Position numbers and translations under genes: made by a program
Shown: positions 12,105-22,443 of the stretch, in pieces
Numbering within the stretch: position 1 is the stretch's first letter
How the letters are laid out: every line of letters starts with the position of its first letter
Notes under the pieces: generated by a model
What the model was told of the DNA's origin: nothing
The model's database searches: none
What the model saw: the letters and a program-made list of their open reading frames with translations, nothing else
From: Imbricaverruca yamaguchii
Taxonomy: Eukaryota > Arthropoda > Thecostraca > Neoverrucidae
DNA length: 64,000 bases
Assembly (NCBI GenBank): GCA_034440575.1
Contig: JAOTOL010001661.1
Span: 2,140,001 to 2,204,000 of the forward strand
Reading direction: 5' to 3'

Positions 12105-12281
12105 GGCGAGGATGGCCAAGTGGTTAAGGTGTTGAGCTATGGATACGAAGGTCCCTGGCTCAACACTATCACCACTCGGGACATGTTCCAATCCCGCGGC
12201 CCACCGGCGAAACAGTGTCGGCGGCGCCATTATCCGTGATTGTGCATAAAGTGCGTCGTGAACCACCCAATAAGCAATAAA
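12105..12281 (+). mobile_element. tRNA-derived SINE, family A, copy 2
   Basis: The A-box-like GATGGCCAAGTGGTTAAGG and B-box-like GGCTCAACACT are followed by CTCGGGACATG, CCGAAACAGTG and GGCGCCATTATCCGTGATTG. The end is GTGCATAAAGTGCGTCGTGA and CCCAATAAGCAATAAATG. Flanking GTCGCAACCG (left) and GTCGCCACCG (right) may be a target-site duplication with one mismatch. Confidence 0.82.
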
Positions 12282-12894
12282 TGTCGCCACCGCTATGGTG
12301 GCTACAGCCCTGTCAGGGTGCAGCCTGGCTACTGATGGAAAAACACCCCGCTGCTGTGACTACTACCGGTCAGGGCACATCCGGTGGCCACACCTGGGCG
12401 GCCGTGGCGGCGGCAGTGGACGCCGGGTACTCCCACCGTCGCGACATATTCATCTGATGCATGTCCAGGCGGGCGGGCCTCAGCCGCGGAGGTGCGGCCG
12501 CCGGAAGCGCGCCGCGTCCGCCGGCGCAGCTGGCCGCCGGCCGGTGTCGACGCTGCGGTGGCAGCGCGCGCCTTATGTGTCGCGGCGCGTGCCGCCGCCG
12601 TGTCGGCTGCGGTGCGGGCCGGTCGGCGCGCCCACACCTCTCGTCATCGGCCAGTGAGTGCCGCCGTCCGGCTGTCTGTGCGGCGGCCTCGCCAGCCGCC
12701 AGCCGCCCGCCGCCCACGCTGCCGCTGAGCGTGTCGGTCGGACACGGCCGCTGCGTGTCCGGAGAGCGTGCTGATCCAGTTCAAATTATGCCGGACAGTG
12801 GACGGGCGAATTTGACAATTTCAGGTAGTTGGCACCACATGGTCGAGACATGTGGTGTGTTGCTTGTGTTGGTGTGTGGTGCCATGCCCGCAGG
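12282..12894. other. GC-rich island, no gene seen
   Basis: GCTACAGCC/CTGGCTAC phrases are duplicated on both sides of the SINE. Positions 12,380-12,740 are extremely GC/CpG-rich. No exon is supported. Confidence 0.4.
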
Positions 12895-13032
12895 AGCGCA
12901 CGCACCACCACCTTACATGGTTGTGGCCTTCGTGCCATGAGACTACGCACCACCGCCTCACATGGCTCTGACCTTCGTGCCATAAGACCACGCACCACCT
13001 CCTTACATGGCCCGACCTTCGTGCCGTGAGCA
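12895..13032 (+). repeat. ~45-bp tandem repeat, 3 copies
   Basis: Copies share CGCACCACC, TTACATGG or TCACATGG, and ACCTTCGTGCCATGAGAC. Confidence 0.85.
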
Positions 13033-13484
13033 TCGTATGGCAACTTCCGTAGTTTGTCAGAACGAGAGCATTTGTCTGATGCCGATGTCATGGTTCGTCG
13101 TCATTATTGCGCACGTTCCAAAGCTGTCCATGGCCTTTTCGGCATTCCGTTTGACCTCTGACATAGGTGACAATGGGTAGGAAGTTAAGTGGTATGCTTG
13201 TGTGTATCTGCCTGGTGTGCTTGATTTGTGTCCTTTCCCAGTGTCGTCAGATTCAAGGGGTAGATCCTGGAACCTTTGATGATTGGCTTCACCATGCCCG
13301 GTGGCCTGTCGTGTCGGACTAAGCGCTCTCGATATGGGTGGAGAGCGCGCCCAGTCTAGCAAAGATAGTGTGACATTTCCAGTGGTGTTGGTTTTACCTC
13401 ATGCGTAGTGCAGAAGATATTCAGATCGCTAATGGCTCAGTGGTTCCTCAGCTGGTCCCCCGGTGCTCTAGACTGTGACACTCC
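13033..13484. other. Unique sequence, no gene seen
   Basis: No exon or element was recognised here. Confidence 0.4.
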
Positions 13485-13750
13485 GAGAGCATATGCTGAG
13501 CAGTTGATCCCTGGCTCCAGACTACGACACTCCGTGAGCACATGCTGAGCGGTTGATATCTGGCTTCAAACTACGGCACTCCATGAGCACATGCCAAGCA
13601 GTTGATATCTGGCTCTAGACTGAGGCACTCCGTGAGCACATGCTGAGCAGTTGATATCTGGCTCTAGACTACGACACTCCGTGGGCCCATGCTGAGCAGT
13701 TGATATCTGGCTCTAGACTCAGGCACTCCGTGAGCACATGCTGAACAGTT
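13485..13750 (+). repeat. 49-bp tandem repeat, ~5 copies
   Basis: Units contain GAGCACATGCTGAGCAGTTG, ATATCTGGCTCTAGACT and GACACTCCGT. Spacing measured between two TGAGCA starts (13,535 and 13,584) is 49 bp. Confidence 0.9.
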
Positions 13751-14569
13751 GTGGCGCGTCACATCGCCGACAAGTTTGGCGTGATGACGAACCAAAGGTT
13801 GGCGGAACATGATCAGATGGCACGAGTCACTGTGCATGGTATGCATACATGGCCATGTACCTATACATGGTCGGCGTTCTATCATTACGGTCAGCAGAAA
13901 CCCACTCCCCAACGTTTATTTTCGTGGCGTAGCTTGTCGGCAATTTATCAGCTTCTCTTATCAACGTTCGTTGTACAGCTGCAGTCCGTCTTGTCACCAG
14001 TTACCACGCTCAAGGTTGGAAAGCGGCCGTCTTAGATCTGTGTCACCTAGAGCAGTACGCTTCCCAGAAATCTGTGCGCTTGTTTTGCCCTTGAAGCGGT
14101 ACGAATCATGTACGAAGCGGTACATGATGATGAACTGGTTCAAGCGTAGAACTGTTCCTTGTACTCCTGTAGCTACTCACTGCAGTCGATGTGTCATAAA
14201 CCCAAATAACTAGCTGTAGCTAGGGGTGGGTGTGGGTGTGGGTGGGTTGTGTGGGAAAGAACCAGTGAAACGTATTTTTATTCGCATTGTGCCGTACATT
14301 TCACCGACTGGTTGCTGAGGAAAAAAGTTCCTTCTCTTTGCCGCTGAGTAGACCTGGAGATACATCAGCCTACATGGTCAACACTTCGACCAAGCCGGGA
14401 AAAAGTACTTGAGCTCGTGTGTGGTGGTAGTACGTCACGTGCATGTCCTGACGTCATCTGATAAAACTCATAGTGGACTAAGATCCAGATACTCTGACGT
14501 CGTCGAAATGTGGCGGAACGGTATAGCGAAACGTCGGCGGCGCATCTTGAGACATTTGGAATGTCCTGT
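13751..14569. other. Unique sequence, no gene seen; short G-rich run
   Basis: A GGGGTGGGTGTGGGTGTGGG run at 14,221-14,247 could form a G-quadruplex. A SINE-tail-like fragment lies just before it. No exon is recognised. Confidence 0.4.
14181..14210 (+). mobile_element. SINE family B tail fragment
   Basis: TGCAGTCGATGTGTCATAAA followed by CCCAAATAAC matches the 3' tail seen in family B copies and at 16,531 and 16,631. The rest of the element is missing or too diverged. Confidence 0.5.
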
Positions 14570-14980
14570 TGACGAGCGGCGCCAGTGTCTGACGGGCGGC
14601 GCCAGTGTCTCCCGGCGGCGCCAGTGTCTGACGGGTAGCGCCAGTGTCTGACGGGCGGCGCCAGTGTCTCCCGGCGGCGCCAGTGTCTGACGGCCGGCGC
14701 CAGTGTCTGACGGTCGGCGCCAGTGTCTGACGGGTGGCGCCAGTGTCTGACGGGTGGCGCCAGTGTCTCCCCGCGGCGCCAGTGTCAGCGGGCGGCGCCA
14801 GTGTCTGACGGCCGGCGCCAGTTCCTCCCGGCGGCGACAGCGTCTGTCGGCGGCGCCAGTGTCTGACGGCCGGCGCCAGTGTCTGACGGCGGCGCCAGTG
14901 TCTCGGGGCCATTCGGCGGCGGCACCGTTCGACGTGGCGCCAGTGTCTGACGGCCGGCGCCAGTGTCGGCTCACCTGCTG
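14570..14980 (+). repeat. 19-20 bp minisatellite, ~19 copies
   Basis: The unit GCGCCAGTGTCTGACGGG has 1-3 variable bases; a CTCCCGGCG variant recurs. The 233- and 229-residue minus-strand ORFs (RHWRRPSDTGA repeats) are array artefacts. Confidence 0.95.
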
Positions 14981-15264
14981 ACATGTGCTGGCGGCGGCGC
15001 CAGACGGGCCCGTCTGAGGCTGGCGGCCCAGTGCGGTGCCGCCCGGCGCACTGGTTCCGGTCGGCCGGCCGGCGCCGCGCCGCGCCGCTCGCCCGACCGG
15101 TTCCCGGGCCGGATACGCCGGCTTCCTGTGCCGGCGCCGTATTTGTACAGCCAGCATCGAGATGGCGCGGCCGTGTCATCGCGCGCCGACTCTGATGCCC
15201 CGGCTGAGCCGGCCACCGGCCGCCGGCCGGAAGGCGCCATCCGGTGCTGACGGTGGCAATCCGC
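14981..15264. other. GC-rich flank, no gene seen
   Basis: GC/CpG-rich sequence separating two arrays. Confidence 0.4.
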
Positions 15265-15575
15265 GGCAGCTGGGTCGGGAGATGTCGGCCACGGGGCAGT
15301 CAGGTCGGGAGATGTCGGCCACGGGGCAGTCGGGTCGGGAGGTGTCGATCACGGGGCAGTCGGGTCGGGAGATGTCGCACGGGGCAGTCAGGTCGTGAGA
15401 TATTGGCACGGGGCAGTCGGGTCGCGAGATGTTGGCCACGTGGCAGTCGGGTCAGGAGATGTCGGTCACGGGGCAGTCGTGTCGAGAGATGTCGATCACG
15501 GGGCATTTTGGTCTGGAGATGTCGGCCGCGGGGCATTCGGTTCGGGAGATGTCGGCCACGGGCACGGGGCATTCA
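15265..15575 (+). repeat. 30-bp minisatellite, ~10 copies
   Basis: The unit is GGGCAGTCGG plus GTCGGGAGATGTCGGCCACG. Later copies diverge (CATTTTGG, CATTCGG). The same unit reappears at 16,091. Confidence 0.94.
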
Positions 15576-16044
15576 GGTCAGAGTAGTAGTAAAGTATTGT
15601 TTTTCGTGAGCTGTGAGATTTCGAAGCGATTACAGTAGTACAGTAGTCATACAGATGTCAAATTTCCCAATATAGACGAGAGCTATATTTTAAGCTTAAT
15701 ATCTTTAGAATGTCGCTGAACTCCTTCAAGCCTAATCTTGAACCAATAGTGCGCTAATAAGTTTTTGGCTTTTTTAGATGCCTAGCAGGGACACCTATAT
15801 TAGGAAGATAAAAAACGATAACAGTACCAAGCTATGAAGAAACAGTATGGTATAATCCACGCCATAGATTCCGTTGCATAGACTTGAGCTGCAAGATGTT
15901 TGTATATCACAATATGCAATGGAGCCATGGGAACACGCATCAGGAAGCACCATGTGGATACTTATGTTGGGTGGACGTATTCAGTGTTTACAAACTGGCA
16001 TATTCCACTATATTTCGCGAATAATTTATCACTAGGTCGGTGTG
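15576..16044. other. AT-rich unique sequence, no gene seen
   Basis: A sharp composition change from the GC-rich array to AT-rich DNA. No exon is recognised. Confidence 0.4.
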
Positions 16045-16090
16045 CATGTGCATAAAGTGCGTCATGAATCACCCAATAAACAATAAATAT
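16045..16090 (+). mobile_element. SINE family A, 5'-truncated 3' end
   Basis: GTGCATAAAGTGCGTCATGA and CACCCAATAAACAATAAAT match the 3' end of the 12,105 copy. The tRNA-like head is absent. The 30-bp minisatellite sequence begins right after the tail. Confidence 0.75.
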
Positions 16091-16270
16091 CGCTGGGTCG
16101 GGAGATGTCAGCAACGGGGCAGTCGGGTCGGGAGATGTCGGTCACGGGACAGTGGTCGGGCCAGCTGCAGGACAGTCGGGTCGGAAAATGTTATCCGAAA
16201 GACAGTACCTTTGGGAGGTGTCGGATACAGGGCGGTTCGATCAAAAGGTGTCGGCCCGTGTGGCGGCCTT
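16091..16270 (+). repeat. Second, degenerate locus of the 30-bp minisatellite
   Basis: GGGTCGGGAGATGTC, CACGGG(A/G)CAG and CAGTCGGGTCGG recur 4-6 times with divergence, about 500 bp from the main array. Confidence 0.8.
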
Positions 16271-16530
16271 TGCGAAAGATTTCTTCCGCAAGACAAAATA
16301 CTTGTCATTAAAAAGTGAAATAAAATAAAATATAGAGAAAGTTGGCGGTGTGCTCGCGGCACCAGCGTCAATGCTACATTCCTGGCTGAGGCTGTTTTCC
16401 AATGTTATCGCTTTTTTATTTGGCCACTGATTTTCCATTGTTCTCCGTATGCTGTCGTTCCCCCAATTTTAAGTGACACAATTTGCCAAATATTTTTCAA
16501 CGCAGAATAGTCACAGATGGGCGTCGTAAA

Positions 16531-16572
16531 GCCTATGCAGTTGATGTGCCCCTAGACCCAAGTAACAACAGA
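16531..16572 (+). mobile_element. SINE family B tail fragment
   Basis: GCAGTTGATGTGCCCCTAGA then CCCAAGTAACAAC resembles the family B tail. Confidence 0.4.
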
Positions 16573-16630
16573 ATAGGCTCAGAAAATAGCACCTTATTAG
16601 CAGGCATAGGCATGGGCGCAGTATGACCAT

Positions 16631-16669
16631 CGCAGTCGATGCACCCCTAAGCCCAAATAACCAACCAAC
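16631..16669 (+). mobile_element. SINE family B tail fragment
   Basis: CGCAGTCGATGCACCCCTAA then GCCCAAATAACCAACCAAC closely matches the tail of the minus-strand copy at 43,853. Confidence 0.5.
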
Positions 16670-18068
16670 TAGCAGGCAGAGACAACGGCTGAGAAGTTTT
16701 CGGTGTGCGTGGTCTTCCGGTACTATGAGTGCGTTTCTTTCTAATCCTTTTGATCCTTGCGTTTCTTTCTGACCTAATCTGGCCTTAATTAATCCGCGAA
16801 ATATCGAAGTATGGTCATTACCAGGATATGTGCTGTCGTTATTAGCAGTTATATATTGGCAAGAGTCCAATACATCCATTCAACACCCACGTTTCAGGAT
16901 TCGCTAGGTGCCACGTTTTTGGATGTTCTGACTGAGGACAATGTCCCGTGATGTTCCATCAGACGCGTGGTTAATCGGCGCGTGGTCTCGTATGGGGCCG
17001 TTCTATCGTCCCCTTTGTCTGTGTGGCTGGTGGTAGCCTTGGTCACGGCTGGGTGCGGACTAGTTAGTGGTGGGATCCGAGATCGGTGGCCGGCGCACCC
17101 ATGAATTGCACAGTGCCAGGTCATCGCTGCCACCGACGCAGCTGTCGCCGGCTGGAATTACTACAAAGCCGGGCTTCAACTCTCCGGCGCTTTGTTCGGT
17201 TCTGCTGATTAATACTATCCCAACTGCATGACTAGTGCATTGCTCACTGTCACATACCCCTTCAGTTCGATATTTGCAACGACAGTTAATACGATAATAC
17301 TTTATGCATTGATACGATAATGCGAGTTACAATAATACGATAAAATTAAGTAGAATCATGTAGTATTACGATATTACTCTGTAAAATAATGCTTTAAAGT
17401 CATGTACAATAATACGATAATTTTATGTACAATGCTACTATAATACGATATATCATACGATACGAACACCCAATAGTTAGTACGGATTTATCAGGGACTA
17501 ACCGTTTCGAAATGACTATTGCAGTTGTCTGCTCGCTGACCATTACTGCTCGATGAGCGTCAAATTGTGTTCAGTGTTCTCACCTGTGGGTGTCTCCATT
17601 GGTGGTTTATGTATTGTTAACGCTCAGTAGGTAACTTCGGTTGACCGGAATTTCCCAGCCCACTGCTTTTCCTCGACTTAATCAAATGAACGCGTTAAAT
17701 TGAAGATGAAAATGCAGCTGTGCAGCTGTCCGCAGGCCGAGTATAGCAGAAAATGAAATGAGGAAAATGTATGTTGATTTTCTGACCATCAATTATCTTC
17801 GTGTTCGCTCCTTAAGACTTATGTTCCATATATGATTCATGAAGTTTAGTTTCATAAGGGCCCATTTGGCTCAGGTGGAACTTGCAGCAGCTCCGTGAGG
17901 TTGGGGGCTAAGGCGAAATTTGTCATCAAATCGATATTATGTGTGAGCACTTGGGCCAATGTATCACTATGCCACGAACATATGCTATCCATCTTTCCTC
18001 CATTCCGGGTGCGTGTGCTAACTAGCTCTCCTGCCGTGACCCCTACCGACAGCTTCCTCTCTCGCCAG

Positions 18069-18256
18069 AAAATCTCTCGCCTGGGGAGCTGAAGAAGCTG
18101 CGCTCCCAGCAGCGGAAGGCTCGCAAGAAGGAGCGTCAGGAGCAGGAGCGCAAGCATCAGGAGCAGCTTAAGAAACAGCAGCAGCAGCAGAACCAGCGCA
18201 AGGACGACCAAGAGGAGAGCAAACATGACGAACTGCAGCCGGACAAGTTGGCTCAG
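18069..18256 (+). CDS. NAA15 internal exon (Lys/Glu/Gln-rich linker)
   Basis: Internal exon of NAA15, the TPR-type auxiliary subunit of the NatA complex. NatA acetylates Ser/Ala/Thr/Gly/Val N-termini co-translationally; NAA15 wraps the catalytic NAA10 and docks it on the ribosome. The exon reads NLSPGELKKLRSQQRKARKK..., then a charged, Gln-rich stretch with five CAG codons, ending DELQPDKLAQ. Family members have the same ELKKLRNKQRRAQKK-type basic segment followed by an acidic linker and a P(E/D)KLA motif before the C-terminal TPRs. The acceptor follows a pyrimidine tract ending CTCTCGCCAG. The exon starts in phase 1 (one base comes from the previous exon, not in this window as far as I can see). 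The donor GTCGGT is weak, but ending there gives LAQ-TEQPLEEA, which aligns gap-free with the family. Confidence 0.85.
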
Positions 18257-18645
18257 GTCGGTAGCCTGCGCTGGCCGCGCAGCTGGTTTGTCTCTCCGTG
18301 TGTGGTAGCATCCGAAACGGGGACGAAGTCGATAAGCCAGTCATTTTAAGTCTGATAGCTTTGTCAGACGTTCCATTATGGGTGTACAAAGTCATGCTCC
18401 ATTGTTTAATACTCAGGTTTTGCGGTGCACACTTTGTTCTTGATCAGTATCGGAGGGTACGGTGCAAGCTTCAGAGAAGTCCCTCGGTTTTCACTTATTC
18501 ATGAGCATCAATCACCTCTTGCAGGAAGTATTTGGATGTCGTGAAGCTGAAACTCGCCTCCGCGCCGGCCACCAGCCAATGCTTAGCTTCCCACGGTGTT
18601 TGCACTGCGCGGAGTGTGTGGATGATTGGGCCGTTTGGTGTTCAG

Positions 18646-18754
18646 ACGGAACAGCCGCTGGAGGAGGCGACCAAGCTGCTGCAGCCGCTTCTGCAGCTGG
18701 CCGGCGACCGGATACAGACTCACCTGATGGCCTTTGAGATCTACTACCGGAAAG
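18646..18754 (+). CDS. NAA15 internal exon (PLEEA...HLMAFEIYYRK)
   Basis: Second NAA15 exon seen here, 36 codons plus one base. It encodes TEQPLEEATKLLQPLLQLAG and then DRIQTHLMAFEIYYRK. This is the conserved helix pair where vertebrate NAA15 has PLEEAIKFL and ETHLFAFEIYFRK. The acceptor is TTTGGTGTTCAG and the donor AAAG|GTGAGT is canonical. It enters in phase 0 and leaves in phase 1, matching the next exon. The upstream intron is 389 bp. Confidence 0.9.
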
Positions 18755-18860
18755 GTGAGTTGCGCCGTGGCTGGGAGCACGCTGCTGCTTGCGTATTCTG
18801 TGAGTCGGCGCTCATCACGCTCCTCTTTGTGTGGCCGTGGATGGCCCGTTCTATGTGTGA

Positions 18861-19797
18861 CTGTGGACCCCCGCTCCCTGTGTGACTATGGACCCTCGCT
18901 CCCTGTGTGACTATGGACCCCCGCTCCTTGCGTGACTACGGACGCCCCGCTCCCTGTGTGACTGTGGACCCCCGCTCCCTGTGTGACTATGGACCCCCGC
19001 TCCCTGTGTGACTATGGACCCCCGCTCCCTGTGTGACTGTGGACCCCCGCTCCCTGTGTGACTATGGACCCCCGCTCCCTGTGTGACTATGGACCCCCGC
19101 TCCCTGTGTGACTATGGACCCCCGCTCCCTGTGTGACTATGGACCCCGCTCCCTGTGTGACTATGGACCCCCGCTCCCTGTGTGACTGTGGACCCCCGCT
19201 CCCTGTGTGACTATGGATCCCCGCTCCCTGTGTGACTGTGGACCCCCACTCCCTGTGTGACTATGGACCCCCGCTCCCTGTGTGACTGTGGACCCCCACT
19301 CCCTGTGTGACTATGTACGTCCCGCTCCCTGTGTGACTATGGACCCCCGCTCCCTGTGTGACTATGGACCCCCACTCCCTGTGTGACTATGGACCCCCGC
19401 TCCCTGTGTGACTGTGGACCCCCCACTCCCTGTGTGACTATGGACTCCCTGCTCCCTGTGTGACTATGGACCCCCGCTCCCTGTGTGACTATGGACCCCC
19501 CGCCCCCTGTGTGACTATGGACCCCCGCTCCCTGTGTGACTATGGACCCCCGCTCCCTGTGTGACTGTGGACCCCCGCTCCCTGTGTGACTGTGGACCCC
19601 CGCTCCCTGTGTGACTATGGACCCCCGCTCCCTGTGTGACTGTGGACCCCCGCTCCCTGTGTGACTGTGGACCCCCGCTCCCTGTGTGACTGTGGACCCC
19701 CGCTCCCTGTGTGACTATGGACCCCCGCTCCCTGTGTGACTATGGACCCCCGCTCCCTGTGTGACTGTGGACCCCCGCTCCCTGTGTGTGTCGCAGT
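18861..19797 (+). repeat. 25-bp minisatellite filling NAA15 intron, ~37 copies
   Basis: The unit CTCCCTGTGTGACTATGGAC + CCCCG recurs almost without interruption; TAT/TGT is the main variant. It occupies most of the 1,088-bp intron, stopping ~45 bp before the acceptor and starting ~106 bp after the donor. Its unit does not contain exon sequence, unlike the arrays further downstream in this gene. Confidence 0.96.
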
Positions 19798-19842
19798 GTT
19801 GTGTCGCTGAGGCGGGACTGACGCTGGCGCCCGCACCACCAG

Positions 19843-20088
19843 GACGCGTGCTGCTGATGCTGCGCGCGCTGATGAAGGCGCAGCAGCTGGAGCCGCAGAG
19901 CGCGCGCCTGCACAGTCAGCTGGTGCGGTTCGGCCGGCTGCTGGCCGAGCGCGACGACGAGGCGCCAGAGGCGCTGCGAGCCGTGGTGGCCGCCGCCCGG
20001 CCGCGACTCTACGCCGGCCGCACGCCGCGCCAGCTCAACGACCACCTGCTGGCGCAGCACCCAGACTCGCTGGCGCACGTGCTAGAGG
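19843..20088 (+). CDS. NAA15 internal exon (TPR region)
   Basis: A 246-bp exon in phase 1. It reads GRVLLMLRALMKAQQLEP, then ARLHSQLVRFGRLL, and ends QHPDSLAHVLE+G. This aligns with the family block containing FLLMLQSVKRA, HPWLHECMIRLF and RNSDSLPHRLS. The middle is Ala/Arg-rich and much more GC-rich than typical, matching the local composition. The acceptor is CCGCACCACCAG and the donor GAGG|GTCAGT. The exon's last bases (GCGCACGTGCTAGAGG) and the donor are copied into the downstream array. A read-through past the donor meets TAG within 3 codons. Confidence 0.88.
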
Positions 20089-20862
20089 GTCAGTAGTGGC
20101 CGGTCGGTTGTGTGTCTTCTGCGTCTGCGTCTGCTCACGTGCTGTCGGGTCAGTAGCGGTCGACCGGTGGTGTGTCTGTATCTGCGCACGTGCTGTGGGG
20201 TCAGTAGTGTTCGGCGGGTGGTGTGTCTGTATCTGCGCACGTGCTGTGGGGTCAGTAGCGGTCGACCGGTGGTGTGTCTGTATCTGCGCACGTGCTGTGT
20301 GGTGGTATGGTGGGGTCAGTAGCGGTCGACCGGTGGTGTGTCTGTATCTACGCACGTCCTGTGGGGTCAGTAGCGGTCGACCGGTGGTGTGTCTGTATCT
20401 GCGCACGTCCTGTGGGGTCAGTAGTGTTAGGCGGGTGGTGTGTCTGTATCTGCGCACGTGCTGTGGGTCAGTAGCGGTCGACCGGTGGTGTGTCTGTATC
20501 TGCGCACGTGCTGTGGGTCAGTAGCGGTCGACGGTGGTGTGTCTGTATCTGCGCACGTGTTGTGTGGTCGGTAGTGGTCGACGGGTGGTGTGTCTGTATC
20601 TGCGCACGTGCTGTGGGGTCAGTAGTGTTCGGCGGGTGGTGTGTGTATCTGCGCACGTGCTGTGGGGTCAGTGGTGTTCGTCGGGTGGTGTGTCTGTATC
20701 TGCGCACGTGCTGTGGGGTCAGTAGTGTTCGGCGGGTGGTATGTCTGTATCTGCGCACGTGCTGTGGGGTCAGTCGCGGTCGGCGGGTGGTATGTCTGTA
20801 TCTGCGCACGTGCTGTGGGGTCAGTAGTGGTCGGCCGGCCGTGTGTCTGCGTCTGCACACTT
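20089..20862 (+). repeat. 51-bp minisatellite carrying copies of the NAA15 donor junction, ~15 copies
   Basis: Each unit has GCGCACGTGCTGTG followed by GGGTCAGTAG, i.e. the end of the preceding exon plus its donor. It continues with CGGTCGACCGGTGGTGTGTC and TGTATCT. The real junction at 20,073-20,095 reads the same except for CTAGAG in place of CTGTGG. The first full unit starts immediately at the donor. Confidence 0.93.
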
Positions 20863-21012
20863 CAGCTGTTGGTAACAATGCAAATCAGCTCTGTCCAGTG
20901 CCGAATGGAAGCGTTTTCAAGGCAGTGATTTGGTGACTATGAATTGCCAGTGAGCACACTTAAAATGTGCTGCATATAGGTCCATTCCTCCATATTGCAT
21001 ATCGTATCGCAA

Positions 21013-21175
21013 GGACGTCGGTGGCTCAATGGTTAAACTGAGCGTCTGGCACGCCAGAGGTACGGGGTTCGATTCCCCTCAATGCCCGCCCTCCATGACA
21101 GGGTGAGAGGCAGGCGACGCCATATGGCCTCAGCTGCTGAGTGCATCGTAAAGCTACAATCCAATCCAATCCATA
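21013..21175 (+). mobile_element. tRNA-derived SINE, family B, in NAA15 intron
   Basis: The A-box-like GGTGGCTCAATGGTTAAACT and B-box GGGTTCGATTCCCC have normal tRNA spacing, but the anticodon loop is degenerate. The body GTGAGAGGCAGGCGACGCCA then TATGGCCTCAGC and the tail GAGTGCATCGTAAAG are shared with the copies at 41,985 and 43,853. It ends in a CAATC repeat. Confidence 0.82.
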
Positions 21176-22348
21176 TTGTACCGCAGTGTTTCGAACAATT
21201 GCGCACGTCCCGCCCACATGTGTGTTCCGTGTATGCTCGCGATCAATTGTGCAATGTGTTGTGGGCAACTTTTGGCGCCTAATGGTCCGAAAAAAATCAA
21301 ATATTGTTTATTCTTGCTTTAAAGTACCAGTATCGAAATGTTCAACATCCGCTGTAATGTACGCCAAACAGCCGGTGTGATCGATCACGGAGTTGTGTGG
21401 ATGCCTTGTTGAATCCTGGCCGATGTAAGACTATCTCACCAGTTACCATGCCCAATGCTTCTTAGACCGTCCTTGGCAGTTTGTTGAGCCTGACAACGCA
21501 TGCTAGAAAACGCTTCTGTATCGTAGCTATCGCCGTACATGCTTACTATGCCTCATCTACCTGTCACCTTACATTCGTTACCTTTGGCATAGCTAACACC
21601 ATGCATGCTCACCGCGCCTCGTGTACCCGTCACCCTGTATGATGTGTATACGCAGAACCTTCTATATTTAATCCTATTTAATCCGTAGGTTTCCTGGAGC
21701 GGCTTTACAGTACGGTGCTACCAGGTTCCCTGCTAATCTAAGCATGTTGGAAGGCCGCTAACCCCCTCCAGCCAGGATATTTTCAGTTCAGCGGCAGAAT
21801 TACACCCAGAGCGTGTGGTGCCGCTAATGCCCCGACACGGTCGCCCTGTTGTCTCGACTCTAGTCTCAGCTGCCCGCCTGCCATCGGATTCCCTCAGTGT
21901 AATGTTGAACTCCGTGTGGGATGCACGACACACCTGCGGCATCCAGCACAGGACAGACATGCGACACATCTGGGGGTCGACCGTCGCAGAGCTAGTCATA
22001 GATCGTTCCCAGGTGTGAGCGCGTACAGCGGCTCGGGTCGTTGTCATGTCCGGATGGGGAGGGCCAGTGCATGTCGGTGCTCTGCTCGTGCTGTTGTGTT
22101 GGTACAACACTGCCGTCACAGTGTCGAATAGAATAGGAGGTGCAAGGCAATGGGCAGCGAGCCTGATTTGGGAACCTTAGATTAGCTACGGCGGTTTCCT
22201 CTCAATCGACGGCATCAGCGCAACGTTCACGTTACAGTGTAAGATCACACATTCACACATTCACATTACAGTGCACGATAACCGTGCGTACTGTACTGTG
22301 TTGTGGCTGCCGTATGGTAGCGAATGCTAACGCTGTGTGGTGTTGCAG
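21176..22348. other. NAA15 intron, no further feature recognised
   Basis: Unique intronic DNA up to the acceptor at 22,348. An ACATTCACATTACAGTGCA phrase near 22,250 is locally duplicated. Confidence 0.5.
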
Positions 22349-22443
22349 GGGCTAGGATGCTCTGCCTGCTGGACAGCAACAGCGATAGTCAAGCAACGCA
22401 GCTGGTCAGAAACTTGGATAACTTCCCACACTGCACGTGGCAG
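22349..22443 (+). CDS. NAA15 internal exon (ARMLCLLD...)
   Basis: A 95-bp exon, entering in phase 1 and leaving in phase 0. It encodes GARMLCLLDSNSDSQATQLV then RNLDNFPHCTWQ. The family has [20 protein letters not shown] followed by TTLDESLTNRNLQ at the same place, so length and pattern agree. The acceptor is GTGTGGTGTTGCAG and the donor CAG|GTATGT. The last ~20 nt of the exon recur with the donor in the tandem units just downstream. Confidence 0.88.

Larger units (their letters stand above)
16271..18068. other. Spacer or upstream intron of NAA15; AT-rich
   Basis: No further NAA15 exon is recognisable. Positions 17,270-17,470 are AT-rich with a recurring AATACGATA phrase (a diverged tandem repeat). 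The stretch just before 18,069 is probably intron, given the acceptor site there. Confidence 0.45.

Noticed and set aside
21016..21080. Genuine tRNA gene
   Set aside because: The anticodon loop is too short (stem TCTGG/CCAGA with a 4-base loop), and it is followed by the SINE B body.
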